Source of the DNA: Paenibacillus sp. 32O-W
GTDB lineage: Bacteria > Bacillota > Bacilli > Paenibacillales > NBRC-103111
Assembly (NCBI RefSeq): GCF_007679495.1
Contig: NZ_VEGP01000005.1
Span: 1 to 64,000 of the forward strand
DNA length: 64,000 nucleotides
Reading direction: 5' to 3'
Positions within the stretch are counted from its first letter, which is position 1, and each line of letters starts with the position of its first letter. Below the pieces are notes generated by a model, which worked only from the letters and a program-made list of their open reading frames with translations, made no database searches and was not told the DNA's origin. The position numbers and the translations under genes are program-made. This document shows positions 7,283-16,813 of this stretch, one piece after another.

Positions 7283-8565
7283 TCTTGTGCATTCCTTACG
7301 ACGGAAACAGCCATCCGCTCCCATTGGAAATGATCGCGCAGACGTTCATTAACCTCTTGCAATGTCATAGCCTCATATTTAGGCAGAATGGTGAAGAAGT
7401 CGCTTCCTTTGAACAGATAGCTGGTAAATTCGTTGGCCATCGCTTCCGGCGAATTAAGCATGCGCAAATATCCGCCCATTTTCTTTCTGCGGCATCTTTC
7501 AAAATCTTCTTCCGCTATTCCTTTCTCCAGAACGGGCGTCAACAGCTGCCTTACTCTCGACAGAAGCTCCTCCGGATCGCGGGTATCCCCTCCGATCATG
7601 GAGAAGGAATATCCGGGAGTACAGTTATAACTGAATCCGAAGTTGTCGGAGATCAGGTTCTCCTCGTACAAGGTTTGGTAAATTGCCGAGCTTTGGCTGA
7701 ACAGGCAGTCCATCATGACGGCTGTGACCAGTTCCTTACGCAGCAAAGCATCCCCTTCGAGCTTACCGGATACTTCCTTGAAGCCAAATAAGCACTTCGG
7801 CTCGGAGACGGGAAGCACCGTCGTCTTCATCTCCTGCTTCACTTCGGCAGGCTCCGCCGGAAATAGCCGGTTAATGCTTCCCTGGGGAGAGAAAGTCTTG
7901 GCTTGCTGGTTGCCGCGAACCCATTGCATAACCTCTTCCGGGTCTACTCCGCCCACGACAAACAAGCACATATTGCTCGGATGATAGAAGGTGTGATAAC
8001 ACTCATACAGCGTTTCCTTCGTAATTTCCGCAATGGATTCCACTGTTCCCGCGATATCGATCCGCACCGGATGATTATGGTACATCGCCTCGATCAGGCC
8101 GAAATAAACTCTCCAGTCCGGCTGATCCTGATACATTTTGATTTCCTGGCCGATAATTCCTTTCTCCTTCTCTACGTTCTCATCCGTAAAATAAGGATGC
8201 TGCACGAAATCCAGAAGTGTGGTCAGGTTTTCCTTAATATGACCCGTAGCGGAGAAAAGATAGACGGTCCGGTCAAAGCTGGTAAAAGCATTAGCGGAAG
8301 CCCCGTGCGATGCAAAGGTAGCGAAGATATCTCCGGTTGGCTCTTCGAACATCTTATGCTCCAGGAAGTGGGCGATCCCGTCGGGCACCTTCACTTCTTC
8401 CTTCCCTTCGACGCGAAAATGATTATCGACCGAGCCATATTTTGTAGAAAACGTGGCGTAAGTTTTTTGAAAACCCTTTTTGGGCAGAACATACACGGTC
8501 AATCCGTTGTCCAGACGGTCAACGTATAAGGTTTCATTCAAAGATTCGTAGCGGATGGTCTCCAT
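7279..8565 (-). CDS. ymfH: M16-family zinc peptidase YmfH
   Basis: Insulinase-type metalloprotease, 428 residues. It carries the inverted zinc motif HFLEH (residues 66-70), followed by EKEKGIIGQEI, which supplies the distal metal-ligand glutamate. The start at 8565 is set by AAGGAGGGTGAG just upstream; it begins one base after the ymfF stop. It probably works as a dimer with YmfF, which lacks the zinc motif. Substrate unknown; it is cytoplasmic as far as the sequence shows (no signal peptide). Confidence 0.92.
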   Translation of the reverse strand: METIRYESLNETLYVDRLDNGLTVYVLPKKGFQKTYATFSTKYGSVDNHFRVEGKEEVKVPDGIAHFLEHKMFEEPTGDIFATFASHGASANAFTSFDRTVYLFSATGHIKENLTTLLDFVQHPYFTDENVEKEKGIIGQEIKMYQDQPDWRVYFGLIEAMYHNHPVRIDIAGTVESIAEITKETLYECYHTFYHPSNMCLFVVGGVDPEEVMQWVRGNQQAKTFSPQGSINRLFPAEPAEVKQEMKTTVLPVSEPKCLFGFKEVSGKLEGDALLRKELVTAVMMDCLFSQSSAIYQTLYEENLISDNFGFSYNCTPGYSFSMIGGDTRDPEELLSRVRQLLTPVLEKGIAEEDFERCRRKKMGGYLRMLNSPEAMANEFTSYLFKGSDFFTILPKYEAMTLQEVNERLRDHFQWERMAVSVVRNAQE

Positions 8566-8566
8566 C

Positions 8567-9850
8567 TTACTCACCCTCCTTATCGCGCAAGAAGTAAATC
8601 GTATCGAGGCAAACATCGTCGGCCACTTCACGGATTTGCTGAGGGGTTACGGCTTCCACCGCCGCAATCAATTCGGGAATGGACCTTTCCTTGCCCGACA
8701 GCACACTGTTGAAATCAAAGCCGATCATCTCGTATGCGGAGTCCTGGATCTCTTTAAGCTGATTGACGATCATGGCTTTCGTTTGGGACAGTTCCAGATC
8801 GCTGATCTCCCCTCTGACCATCGCGTCGAGCTGTTCCCGGATAATCGATACCGCTTTCTCGTAATTATTGATTTCAATCCCCGATTGAATCGTAATAATT
8901 CCCTTATGTCCATCCAAGCGGGAGGAGGCGTAATAAGCAAGGCTTTCTTTCTCTCGTACGTTCATAAAGAGCTTGGAATGGGGATATCCTCCCAGCACCC
9001 CGTTATACATCAAGGCGGCGGCATAGCGTTCGTCCCCATAAGTAATGCTGCTTCTCAGCCCCATGTTCAGCTTGCCCTGCCCGACCTCCAGCCTCTCGAT
9101 TACCGTATTGACATCCCGCTTGTCCCCGCAAGCCGCCGGCTTGGTAACATATGCAGGATTTTCCGAACGTTCGGAAGCCAGCAATTCCCTTAAGATAGAT
9201 TGAACTTCCTCGCTCGTCGTATTTCCGACCACATACAGATCGATCGGAGAGCTTTGCAGCCACTGCCGGTAAGCCGAGTACAGAGATTGTTTATCCAGCT
9301 TCTCCAACTTGTCCAGTTGCCCGAGAGGATGAAGGCGGTAAGGCTCGTTCTTACACATTTCCTCCAGGCATCTTTCCGCGGCATAACGGATTTTATCATT
9401 GATTATGGATTGTATTCTTTTGCGAAGGGTCTGTTTTTCCGAGTCTACATATTTGCTGACGAAATGATCGTTCTCCAGTGCCGGACGAGTAATGGCTTCG
9501 GCCAAAAATTTAAGTGCCTGTTTTAATAAAGGCTCTGTCCCGGAAACGTATTGATCCTCGATCATGTCCATTCGAAACTGGACGATTTGGTAATCTCCCC
9601 GTTTATAAATATCAAAGCCGAACCCGGCCCCATACAATTCATCCAGCCGCTCACGAAAGCGTTTGGTCTCAGGCAAGGCTTGCGTCCCCCGCCGCAGCAC
9701 AAACGGCGTAAGTGCCGTCGGGGTTACGGTCTCCTCTGCAAGCGGTGTTCCGATATATGCGCTGATCGCATAGGTTTTAAAGCGGTCGGTCGGCAGGACG
9801 TGCAGGCGGATCGAATGAATTTCGCTTCGTTCAAACTTGGATGGTCTCAT
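8567..9850 (-). CDS. ymfF: M16-family protein YmfF, non-catalytic partner
   Basis: 427 residues with the M16 fold but no HxxEH: the corresponding region reads RRGTQALPETKRFRERLDEL. C-terminal features include NVREKESLAYYASS, the substrate-binding RxxY-type region of M16 enzymes. By analogy to mitochondrial processing peptidase and PqqL-type pairs, it likely forms a clamshell with YmfH (inference). ATG start with GAAGGGAG about 10 bases upstream. First gene of the ymfF-H-I-J unit, separated from sleB by a terminator. Confidence 0.88.
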   Translation of the reverse strand: MRPSKFERSEIHSIRLHVLPTDRFKTYAISAYIGTPLAEETVTPTALTPFVLRRGTQALPETKRFRERLDELYGAGFGFDIYKRGDYQIVQFRMDMIEDQYVSGTEPLLKQALKFLAEAITRPALENDHFVSKYVDSEKQTLRKRIQSIINDKIRYAAERCLEEMCKNEPYRLHPLGQLDKLEKLDKQSLYSAYRQWLQSSPIDLYVVGNTTSEEVQSILRELLASERSENPAYVTKPAACGDKRDVNTVIERLEVGQGKLNMGLRSSITYGDERYAAALMYNGVLGGYPHSKLFMNVREKESLAYYASSRLDGHKGIITIQSGIEINNYEKAVSIIREQLDAMVRGEISDLELSQTKAMIVNQLKEIQDSAYEMIGFDFNSVLSGKERSIPELIAAVEAVTPQQIREVADDVCLDTIYFLRDKEGE

Positions 9851-9937
9851 GCCAACATTGCTCCCTTCTGCTCCGTAGTCGTAACCATATTCTTAGGTAT
9901 ACTGAGTCTATTCCATTATATTCCTACAGAATGAGAA

Positions 9938-9961
9938 GAAGCAACCGAAGCCGGCTGCTTC
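9938..9961 (-). terminator. Intrinsic terminator after sleB
   Basis: Minus strand GAAGCA-G-CCG-gctt-CGG-T-TGCTTC followed by TTCTCATTCT. It separates sleB from the ymfF operon; a promoter for ymfF must lie in 9851-9937. Confidence 0.6.
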
Positions 9962-10002
9962 CAACCATTCCGTTATGCTGATCTGGTGAGGTTCCGATAT
10001 AG

Positions 10003-10776
10003 TTACTTACAGAAAATATGCTTGCCTATAGTTTTCACCTGCGGTCTTGTCCAAATCCAGGCAGAGGTCGCCGTCTCCGGGTTGAAATAATATTCGCAGC
10101 CCCCGGAAGGGTCCCAGCCGTTAATGGCATCCAATACGGCTTTCTTGGCCGTTTCGTTAGGCTGCAGCCATATTTGTCCGTCTGCTACCGCCGTGAAGGC
10201 CCCGGGCTGGAAAATAACTCCGGAAATCGTATTCGGGAAGCTCGCCGATTTCAAGCGGTTAAGAATAACCGCAGCTACGGCAACCTGCCCAACATACGGC
10301 TCGCCGCGGGCCTCTCCATATACGGCATTGGCCATCAGCTTCAAATCATTGTCGGACAGCCCGCCATGGGACGAAGCCGGCAGGTTGGCATTGGCCGGCG
10401 GTGCCGCGCCTCCACCACCTCCACCTCTGCCTGTCGGTGCCTGAGGAGCTGTCGGCCTCCAGCTTTTGGTCGCTTTCCAAAGCGCCAGTTTCGTCTTCGG
10501 TCCCACCAGCCCGTCAACTTTTAATCCGAAATCGCCTTGGAACCACTTGACCGCTTTGAGAGTCAGATACCCGTAATCTCCATCGATATTGCCGTGATAA
10601 AAACCTAGAAATTTCAATCTTCCCTGCAGCTCATAAACGTCGTCTCCGGTACTGCCGTAACGGATCAGGTTCTCGCTGAACACTTCAGTGGACTTGTTCT
10701 CTTTGAATTGCATCGTTAAGAAAAAGGCCACAAGAATACAGCAAGTAATAACGATAAGCCGTTTATTCATTCGCAT
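10003..10776 (-). CDS. sleB: Spore cortex-lytic enzyme SleB
   Basis: Muramic-lactam-specific lytic transglycosylase that degrades spore cortex at germination. A membrane anchor or signal sequence occupies residues about 5-23 (LIVITCCILVAFFL). A peptidoglycan-binding domain follows (GSTGDDVYELQGRLKFLGFY, DGLVGPKTK), then a short linker with six consecutive Gly, and a Hydrolase_2 catalytic domain (about 140-257) with the expected glutamate in YGEARGEPY and FNPETATSAWIW. The linker is much shorter than in B. subtilis SleB (about 305 residues). ATG at 10776 preferred (AAGG 6 bases upstream). It is monocistronic, and the usual partner ypeB is not beside it. Confidence 0.93.
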   Translation of the reverse strand: MRMNKRLIVITCCILVAFFLTMQFKENKSTEVFSENLIRYGSTGDDVYELQGRLKFLGFYHGNIDGDYGYLTLKAVKWFQGDFGLKVDGLVGPKTKLALWKATKSWRPTAPQAPTGRGGGGGGAAPPANANLPASSHGGLSDNDLKLMANAVYGEARGEPYVGQVAVAAVILNRLKSASFPNTISGVIFQPGAFTAVADGQIWLQPNETAKKAVLDAINGWDPSGGCEYYFNPETATSAWIWTRPQVKTIGKHIFCK

Positions 10777-10815
10777 ACTCAACCTTTCTTCATGATGTGA
10801 AGTCCAAGTTGAAGT

Positions 10816-10846
10816 TATTATTTGAAAGGTTTCCCGCTTCTATACA
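10816..10846 (-). promoter_or_regulatory. Candidate forespore (SigG-type) promoter of sleB
   Basis: Minus strand TGTATA - 18 bases - AATAATA, compared with the SigG pattern TGAATA - 17/18 - CATACTA. Forespore expression is expected for sleB, but the -10 lacks the consensus C, so this is tentative. Confidence 0.35.
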
Positions 10847-10935
10847 AGACGCCTAGAACCTGTCGGGACCGAAACGGACGAGTAGGGAACAGCAGCGAAG
10901 TCGGACAAAGTGCGGATTCCTTGTTTTAAAAAAAT

Positions 10936-10959
10936 AAGCTGCCGGTCATCCGGCAGCTT
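10936..10959 (-). terminator. Strong intrinsic terminator after spoIIIE
   Basis: Minus strand AAGCTGCCGG-atga-CCGGCAGCTT followed by ATTTTTTT: perfect 10-bp stem and seven T. Confidence 0.92.
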
Positions 10960-11012
10960 CAGTTAACTTATTTTATTATGCAAGGAAAGGCATAGTTAAA
11001 GGGACGCACGGC

Positions 11013-13469
11013 TTACGAACTGATCCGGGTCTGCTGGAATTGCTCCAAGGTAAGCAGAACTTCTCTCGGTTTGCTGCCCTCGTAAGGGCCCACAATCCCC
11101 TTGGCTTCCATCGTATCGATTAACCTTGCGGCACGGGTATATCCGATGCGCATTCTGCGTTGCAGCAATGAAACGGAGGCTTGCTTCGCCTCAACAATAA
11201 TTTGTACTGCCTGATCGAACAGCTCGTCCTCGAACACTTCCTCCTGTTCCGTCTGCTCCTCCACCTCCGGCACCATCTCCTCCTGATAATTGGCCTGCTC
11301 TTGGCTGCGGCAGAATGTGACGACGGCTTCGACTTCCTGGTCGGACAGGAACGCGCCTTGTACACGCAGAGGCTTGCTTGCTCCGACCGGCATGAACAGC
11401 ATGTCGCCCCGGCCGAGCAGCTTCTCGGCACCGGCCATATCGAGAATGGTCCTGGAATCAACCTGCGAGGAGACTCCGAAAGCGATACGGGACGGAATAT
11501 TGGCTTTAATCAACCCGGTAATAACGTCTACCGATGGTCTCTGTGTCGCGATGATCAAGTGAATTCCCGCCGCTCTGGCCATCTGCGCCAGCCGGCAGAT
11601 GGAGTCCTCTACATCGTTGGCGGCAACCATCATCAAATCGGCAAGCTCGTCAACAACGACCACGATCAGCGGCAGCGGTTCTCCGGGATTCGGATTATCC
11701 TTATTCGTAATCAAGGCATTATAACCTTCTATATTACGGGTCCCGGTCTTGGAGAACAGCTCATAGCGCTTCTCCATCTCCACGACAACCTTCTTCAGAG
11801 CCAGGGAGGCTCTTCGGGGATCGGTGACGACGGGTGCCAGCAGATGGGGAATTCCGTTGTACACATTCAATTCCACCATTTTAGGGTCGATCATCAGAAA
11901 CTTCACTTCATCCGGCTTCGCTTTAAATAGAATGCTTGTAATAATACCGTTAATACATACGGATTTACCCGACCCTGTGGCCCCCGCTACGAGCAAGTGC
12001 GGCATCTTGGCGAGATTGGCTACAATCGGCTGGCCGGTAATATCTCTTCCCAGAGATATAGATAGCTTGGCGTCCGCTTCATAGAAGGCGGTGCTCTCCA
12101 TGACTTCACGCAGGGTAACCATAGAAACTTCCGTGTTCGGGACTTCAATTCCTATAGCGGACTTCCCGGGAATCGGCGCTTCCATCCGGATATCCTTGGC
12201 GGCCAGAGCCAAAGCGATATCATCGGTCAACCCGACAATCCGGCTGACCTTGACCCCCACGTCCGGCTGAATCTCATATCTTGTTACCGATGGCCCCCGG
12301 ACAACGTCCAGCACTTTGGCCCGAACTCCGAAGCTTTCCAGAGTCGCTTCCAATTTGCGGGCGTTTGCTTTATAGTCCATATGATCGGAGCCTTTGCCGA
12401 TTCCGACAGGCTTCGAGAGAAGGCCGAAGTCCGGAAGCTGATACGGCTTGCCCGGTGTTTTATCGGGATCATTGCCGAACGCCAGCTCTTCTTCCGCTTG
12501 CTCTTCTTCGTTTTTCCCGGCCTCCACGGGCTTGCGGGATTCGCTCTTCTCAATTTCATCGCGGAAATCCCGGATGATCGGAATGGCCGGTTCATCCTTC
12601 TGGCTTTCCTCGAGCAAATGCTCGGTCATTTTCACCGGTTTCTGCTCTTCCTTCTTATCCTTCTTGGAAGTCAGCAGTTGTACGAAAACCGGCTTCTTCT
12701 TCTCTTCCTGCTCGTAATCCGGGTCCGGCAAAGTTTCCTCATCGGGTTCGTCCTCGCCCGGATCATAAATCTCAGCAGCAGGCTGCTTCTTGAGCTTCTT
12801 GGAGGTCGGCACTTGCTTATGTACCAGCTTTCGCTTCGTGAATAAGGAGGCAATGCTCTTCAACGTTCGCTCTCCAATATTTCTAAACCACTTGTTGAAG
12901 CTCTTTAACAGATCGACCATAGAGATACCGGTCACCAATAGAATCCCCGCCGCAAACAACGCATAGACGATGAGCTTGGAGCCCCACAGTCCGAACAGCA
13001 AATAGAGGGCGGCATACAAGAAAGCCCCGATCATCCCTCCGCCGACTTCCCTGTGGAGAATGTTGGGCGAATCCTCGGCCCCTCTGAGCCCGTCCGCCAT
13101 GCGCTCCCAGGTTTCGCTTATGATGTAGGAGGATTTTAACGTATCCCCTAACGGATCGATGATAGTCATCATGGACATGTGGTTAAGGATAATCAGTCCG
13201 GCCAGAATGAGGCTAAGTCCCGTCTTCTTGGAGGACCACTTTCTAGGCCATGCCCGATTGATCATGACGTATACCGCAATATAAATAAAGATCAGGGGGA
13301 TAACGAAATCAAGCACCCCGATCAGAAACCTGAATAAATAGGTTAGTGCACGCGCTACCGATCCTTGACGAGAAAGGGCAATGACGGACAGAATAAGGAT
13401 CGCTATTCCGTACAGCTCGTACTTGATGGCTAACTTCGTGCCGGCATTTTTCTTTCTTTTTTTTGCCAA
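11013..13469 (-). CDS. spoIIIE: DNA translocase SpoIIIE/FtsK
   Basis: Hexameric ATP-driven DNA pump of the division septum; in sporulation it moves the chromosome into the forespore. 818 residues: four or more membrane segments in the first 180 residues, an acidic/Lys-rich linker (about 205-345), then the RecA-like motor with Walker A GATGSGKS (496-503), Walker [14 protein letters not shown], and [13 protein letters not shown]. The C-terminal gamma winged helix ([19 protein letters not shown]) reads SRS/KOPS sites. It lies downstream of tepA-ylzJ as in B. subtilis. B. subtilis has two paralogues (SpoIIIE, SftA); membrane segments and position favour SpoIIIE. Confidence 0.93.
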   Translation of the reverse strand: MAKKRKKNAGTKLAIKYELYGIAILILSVIALSRQGSVARALTYLFRFLIGVLDFVIPLIFIYIAVYVMINRAWPRKWSSKKTGLSLILAGLIILNHMSMMTIIDPLGDTLKSSYIISETWERMADGLRGAEDSPNILHREVGGGMIGAFLYAALYLLFGLWGSKLIVYALFAAGILLVTGISMVDLLKSFNKWFRNIGERTLKSIASLFTKRKLVHKQVPTSKKLKKQPAAEIYDPGEDEPDEETLPDPDYEQEEKKKPVFVQLLTSKKDKKEEQKPVKMTEHLLEESQKDEPAIPIIRDFRDEIEKSESRKPVEAGKNEEEQAEEELAFGNDPDKTPGKPYQLPDFGLLSKPVGIGKGSDHMDYKANARKLEATLESFGVRAKVLDVVRGPSVTRYEIQPDVGVKVSRIVGLTDDIALALAAKDIRMEAPIPGKSAIGIEVPNTEVSMVTLREVMESTAFYEADAKLSISLGRDITGQPIVANLAKMPHLLVAGATGSGKSVCINGIITSILFKAKPDEVKFLMIDPKMVELNVYNGIPHLLAPVVTDPRRASLALKKVVVEMEKRYELFSKTGTRNIEGYNALITNKDNPNPGEPLPLIVVVVDELADLMMVAANDVEDSICRLAQMARAAGIHLIIATQRPSVDVITGLIKANIPSRIAFGVSSQVDSRTILDMAGAEKLLGRGDMLFMPVGASKPLRVQGAFLSDQEVEAVVTFCRSQEQANYQEEMVPEVEEQTEQEEVFEDELFDQAVQIIVEAKQASVSLLQRRMRIGYTRAARLIDTMEAKGIVGPYEGSKPREVLLTLEQFQQTRISS

Positions 13470-13552
13470 TTAAGCCACCTCCGTTCCCTATTATATCATA
13501 ATGGGCAAGAATGACATATAGTTGTCCGGTCGCAAGAATGCAAAGAAAACAA

Positions 13553-13575
13553 CACCCGGGACAGGTCGCCGGGTG
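13553..13575 (-). terminator. Terminator between ylzJ and spoIIIE
   Basis: Minus strand CACCCGG-cgacctgtc-CCGGGTG followed by TTGTTTTCTTT, 19 bases after the ylzJ stop. It splits tepA-ylzJ from spoIIIE. Confidence 0.75.
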
Positions 13576-13593
13576 CGGTTAAAGCAGACTGTT

Positions 13594-13827
13594 TCAGTTC
13601 TGTTCATAGGCGGAAGGGGTGAAGGTAATGATTGTCCCCGGAGCATAAGCCGGGTTCAGATAATCGTTCACATTGGGGCTCAATAGACGGATAATCTTGG
13701 CCTGATTCGCACTCAGGCGCTGCACCTGCATTTCCACACCTTGAACTTGAATTTGCTCGAATGAATAATCCGCCTCTTCACTGCCTTCCATAACCAGATC
13801 CAGAGGAACAATGGAATGGATGGTCAT
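13594..13827 (-). CDS. ylzJ: YlzJ-like protein
   Basis: 77-residue protein of unknown function in the YlzJ-like family ([28 protein letters not shown]). The ATG overlaps the tepA stop by four bases (ATGA), so it is translated by coupling with tepA, as in other Bacillales. No membrane segment. Confidence 0.85.
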   Translation of the reverse strand: MTIHSIVPLDLVMEGSEEADYSFEQIQVQGVEMQVQRLSANQAKIIRLLSPNVNDYLNPAYAPGTIITFTPSAYEQN

Positions 13828-14564
13828 TGGAACGTCACCTCTTGTCTGGGCGCTTTGCGCTCGGCAATCATTTGGTTAAGGCGCTGCAGCGCCTCTCCGA
13901 TACCGCCGATAGAATCAATCAGCCCGTACCGAACAGCATCCTGGCCGATGACCGTTGTCCCGATGTCGCGGGTAAGCTCCCCTGTTTTGAACATTAATTC
14001 CTTGATTTTCTCTTCACTGATTCGCGAATGCCTTGTGATGAATTGAATGATCCGCTCCTGCATCTTGTCCAAATACTCGAAGGTTTGAGGAACTCCGATC
14101 ACCATTCCTGTCAAGCGGATCGGATGGATCGTCATCGTCGCGGTTTCCGCTATGACGCTGTAATCCGAGGAGACGGCAATCGGTACCCCGATACTGTGGC
14201 CCCCTCCGAGAACGAGAGTGACAGTCGGCTTAGATATTGTGGCTATCATCTCGGCGATCGCCAATCCCGCTTCTACGTCGCCTCCGACTGTGTTAAGGAT
14301 AACAAGAATACCTTCAATTTTAGCATTCTGTTCGGCGGCCACCAGTTGAGGTATGAGATGCTCATACTTCGTCGTTTTGTTTTGCGGCGGGAGGATCATA
14401 TGACCTTCTACTTGACCTATGATCGTTAAACAATAAATGTTGCTCTCGACCGTTGGAGTTGTTGTTTGACCAAGCTGTTGTATATTTTCCAGTGCCGCGT
14501 TCTTCTTCGGATCCTCAGTCACGGGTGCAGCCGGTGTCGGTTCCTGATTTACGAATGGTTCCAC
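13824..14564 (-). CDS. tepA: ClpP-like serine peptidase TepA
   Basis: 246-residue ClpP/crotonase-fold protease, called translocation-enhancing protein in B. subtilis. Oxyanion/Gly segment [10 protein letters not shown], nucleophile Ser in GGGHSIGVP and His in TMTIHPIR, so catalytic residues are kept. The Pro/Thr-rich N-terminus (about 45 residues) is family-typical. GTG start, GGAGGGAAA 7 bases upstream. In B. subtilis the upstream neighbour is rnjB; here a 5-kb plus-strand cassette intervenes. Positions 14565-14852 contain no gene I can support. Confidence 0.88.
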   Translation of the reverse strand: MEPFVNQEPTPAAPVTEDPKKNAALENIQQLGQTTTPTVESNIYCLTIIGQVEGHMILPPQNKTTKYEHLIPQLVAAEQNAKIEGILVILNTVGGDVEAGLAIAEMIATISKPTVTLVLGGGHSIGVPIAVSSDYSVIAETATMTIHPIRLTGMVIGVPQTFEYLDKMQERIIQFITRHSRISEEKIKELMFKTGELTRDIGTTVIGQDAVRYGLIDSIGGIGEALQRLNQMIAERKAPRQEVTFQ

Positions 14565-14852
14565 TGTATATTTCCCTCCAGATGTTTAGTCCTTCATACT
14601 TCCAGTAATGGCGGCGGTATTGAACGATTCCAAGAAAGGCCTCCCTTCTGCTTGCCCACTGCAAAAAAGGACCGGCCATAGCTCTTTACTTAGTATGAGT
14701 GTATAACGTCGCAATCATGCATCTTGGGACAGCTTGCAGACGAGAGCTTGTTGTAATTCAGTAGCTGACGGCCCGTGCTTCTTCACATACAGCCTGCTAT
14801 TTAAAGACCGCGGCATTTCAGGCCATAATGACTGATTTTTCCATTGGGAAGG

Positions 14853-14882
14853 TTGATTCTTCATCACGGTTTGCTCTATCAT
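14853..14882 (+). promoter_or_regulatory. Candidate promoter of the two-component operon
   Basis: TTGATT - 18 bases - TATCAT on the plus strand, about 105 bases upstream of the response-regulator start. Both boxes deviate from consensus, so it is only a candidate. Confidence 0.35.
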
Positions 14883-14992
14883 TTGAAGGAAACCTCTTCA
14901 GAGTGGTGGTGCAGCCAAGCTTTCTGACCTTACTGTATGAAGCGGTGTTTTTCTTTCTTTGCAACCTATCTAAGAAGGAGGTTGACTTCCCT

Positions 14993-15679
14993 ATGAAAAC
15001 AATCCTAATCGTAGAAGACGATATCAGTTTAAATAAAGGAATCATGCTTACGCTCGCCCGGGACGGAATTGCGATCCGCCAAGCTTATGATCTGGCGGCA
15101 GCGAACAAATTGCTGTTGGAGGAACCTATCGATTTAATTATTCTCGACGTAAATCTCCCGGACGGCAGCGGCCTGGATTTCTGTGAACAAGTACGCCGGA
15201 GATCACGGGTTCCGATCATCTTTCTGACCGCAAACGATCTGGAGGCGGATATCGTAACCGGCTTTGAACTCGGCGGGGACGACTATATTACGAAACCGTT
15301 CAGTTTGATGGTGCTGCGCGCAAGGGTTATGGCGGTGCTCAGAAGAATGGAGCCGCAGAATGAGGATCAATGGACGATAGATCATCTTTCGTTCGATTTC
15401 GGGAAAATGGATTTCCGGAAACACGGGCAGCCCTTACTATTGAGCCGTACCGAACAGAAGCTGTTAAAAGTGCTTGTGGCGAATCGGGGAATTATTCTGA
15501 CCAGGGAGCAGATCATGGACAAAGTATGGACTCATGAGGCGGAATTTGTGGATGAGAACGCATTAACGGTCACGGTTAAAAGATTGCGCGCGAAAATTGA
15601 AGAAGAACCTTCATCGCCAAAATACATTAAGACGGTGTATGGGTTAGGATACATATGGTCTGAGGGGAACCGGACATGA
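14993..15679 (+). CDS. OmpR-family response regulator
   Basis: 228-residue DNA-binding response regulator. Receiver domain with acidic pair EDD, phosphoacceptor Asp52 (LDVNLPDG), Thr79/Ala80 switch and Lys101 (ITKPF); winged-helix effector domain from about 130 (RTEQKLLKVL, ENALTVTVKRLRAKIE, YGLGYIW). The open frame extends 55 codons upstream, but AAGAAGGAGG at 14971-14980 sets the ATG at 14993. The stop overlaps the kinase start by four bases. It likely controls the adjacent ABC transporter genes in response to cell-envelope stress such as a peptide antibiotic (inference from the BceRS paradigm). Confidence 0.92.
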   Translation: MKTILIVEDDISLNKGIMLTLARDGIAIRQAYDLAAANKLLLEEPIDLIILDVNLPDGSGLDFCEQVRRRSRVPIIFLTANDLEADIVTGFELGGDDYITKPFSLMVLRARVMAVLRRMEPQNEDQWTIDHLSFDFGKMDFRKHGQPLLLSRTEQKLLKVLVANRGIILTREQIMDKVWTHEAEFVDENALTVTVKRLRAKIEEEPSSPKYIKTVYGLGYIWSEGNRT

Positions 15680-16707
15680 ACCATTATCGGGAACTCAAGT
15701 TTAAACGAATTTATATCTTTTTCTTGTCTTCTTTTCTCATCTTGACTATCGGATATTCGCTCGGGATGCTGTATATGACCGAATTTGAAGGAATGACGGG
15801 ATGGCTGACCATCGGCTTCGGCGCTGCTCTGCTCTTAATGGCAGGTGCCCTCGTTTGGGTTCTTCGATCACAGGTGAAGGCCGTGATCCGGACGGTTGAT
15901 GATATCGTGGACGGGGCCATAAGCGGCCGGAGGCGGATAACGGGCTATGCGGAGACGAATCTGTCATCGCTGGAAAACAAATTGACCCGCTATATTGATA
16001 TGTCCAGGGCCCATGAGCAGAATAAAGAAGCTGAGAAAAATAAAATCCAGGGACTGATTTCGGACATTTCCCATCAAACGAAAACCCCCCTCTCCAACAT
16101 CCATTTGTATACCCAATTGCTGGAGGAACAACCATTGCCCGATGATAGCAGCCGTTACTTGGTAGCCCAAATCAAGACGCAGTCGGAAAAGCTGAATTGG
16201 CTGATCCAGTCTCTGATCAAAATGTCGCGGCTGGAGACAGGCGTTATTGCCATCCGGGCAGGAGCTCATCCGGTGCTGCCAACGGTCATGGCTGCCGTAT
16301 CGCAGATTTATGCCGAGGCGGAGGCCAGGAAGATAAGGATCGGGGTATCCTGCGAGCCGACAACGGCGGCCAGCCATGATCCGAAGTGGACTGGTGAAGC
16401 CCTGTTTAACATTCTGGATAACGCAGTCAAGTACAGCAACAATGGGGAACAAATTTTAATCTCGGTCAAAGCCGGTGAAATGTTCACCCGTATTGATATC
16501 GCCGACCACGGGATCGGAATCGCGGAAAGCGAGCTGAACCTGGTTTTTCAACGATTTTATAGATGCGCAAAGACGCCTGTGAATGAAGGCGTAGGAATCG
16601 GCTTATACTTGGCCAGGGAAATCGTCACATCCCAGGGCGGATATATCAAAGCCTCCTCCAAGCCGGGAGAGGGATCGGTTTTTTCCGTGTTTTTACCTGT
16701 AAATTAA
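15676..16707 (+). CDS. Intramembrane-sensing histidine kinase
   Basis: 343 residues. Two membrane helices (about 12-33 and 41-63) are joined by a loop of only about seven residues, so there is no extracellular sensor domain. A short HAMP-like/coiled stretch precedes the H box ISDISHQTKTPL (His133), then N box (LDNAVKYS), G1 (DHGIGI), F (FQRFYR) and G2 (GVGIGLYLA). This layout is that of BceS-type kinases, which sense peptide antibiotics through a partner ABC transporter. Cognate to the preceding regulator (ATGA overlap). Confidence 0.9.
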   Translation: MNHYRELKFKRIYIFFLSSFLILTIGYSLGMLYMTEFEGMTGWLTIGFGAALLLMAGALVWVLRSQVKAVIRTVDDIVDGAISGRRRITGYAETNLSSLENKLTRYIDMSRAHEQNKEAEKNKIQGLISDISHQTKTPLSNIHLYTQLLEEQPLPDDSSRYLVAQIKTQSEKLNWLIQSLIKMSRLETGVIAIRAGAHPVLPTVMAAVSQIYAEAEARKIRIGVSCEPTTAASHDPKWTGEALFNILDNAVKYSNNGEQILISVKAGEMFTRIDIADHGIGIAESELNLVFQRFYRCAKTPVNEGVGIGLYLAREIVTSQGGYIKASSKPGEGSVFSVFLPVN

Positions 16708-16713
16708 GAGATT

Positions 16714-16740
16714 GTGTCTAATGTGTTATTTTTCAGACAC
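16714..16740. promoter_or_regulatory. Inverted repeat GTGTCT-N15-AGACAC
   Basis: Just after the kinase stop, upstream of the ABC genes. Could be an operator for the response regulator or a weak hairpin; it is followed by TTATAAAT (16760-16767), which might serve as a -10 box. Confidence 0.35.
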
Positions 16741-16764
16741 CGGAATGTCAGATTGATCTGTTAT

Positions 16765-16795
16765 AAATAGTCTGTACTCTTCGTACAGACTATTT
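16765..16795 (+). terminator. Perfect 13-bp hairpin abutting the ABC transporter RBS
   Basis: AAATAGTCTGTAC-tcttc-GTACAGACTATTT, then TTGGGGGAG. The stem ends two bases before the G-rich ribosome-binding site of the ATPase gene. It could act as a partial terminator, limiting read-through from the kinase, or as an operator palindrome or translational control hairpin. Confidence 0.6.
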
Positions 16796-16813
16796 TTGGG
16801 GGAGATGAAAGCT

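Noticed and set aside
14565-14992. Extension of the response regulator to 14828
   Set aside because: The 55 extra codons do not resemble a receiver domain and AAGAAGGAGG marks the start at 14993.
16796-16813. Upstream starts (TTG 16796, ATG 16805) for the ABC ATPase
   Set aside because: The first precedes the RBS and the second touches it; TTG at 16814 has normal spacing.
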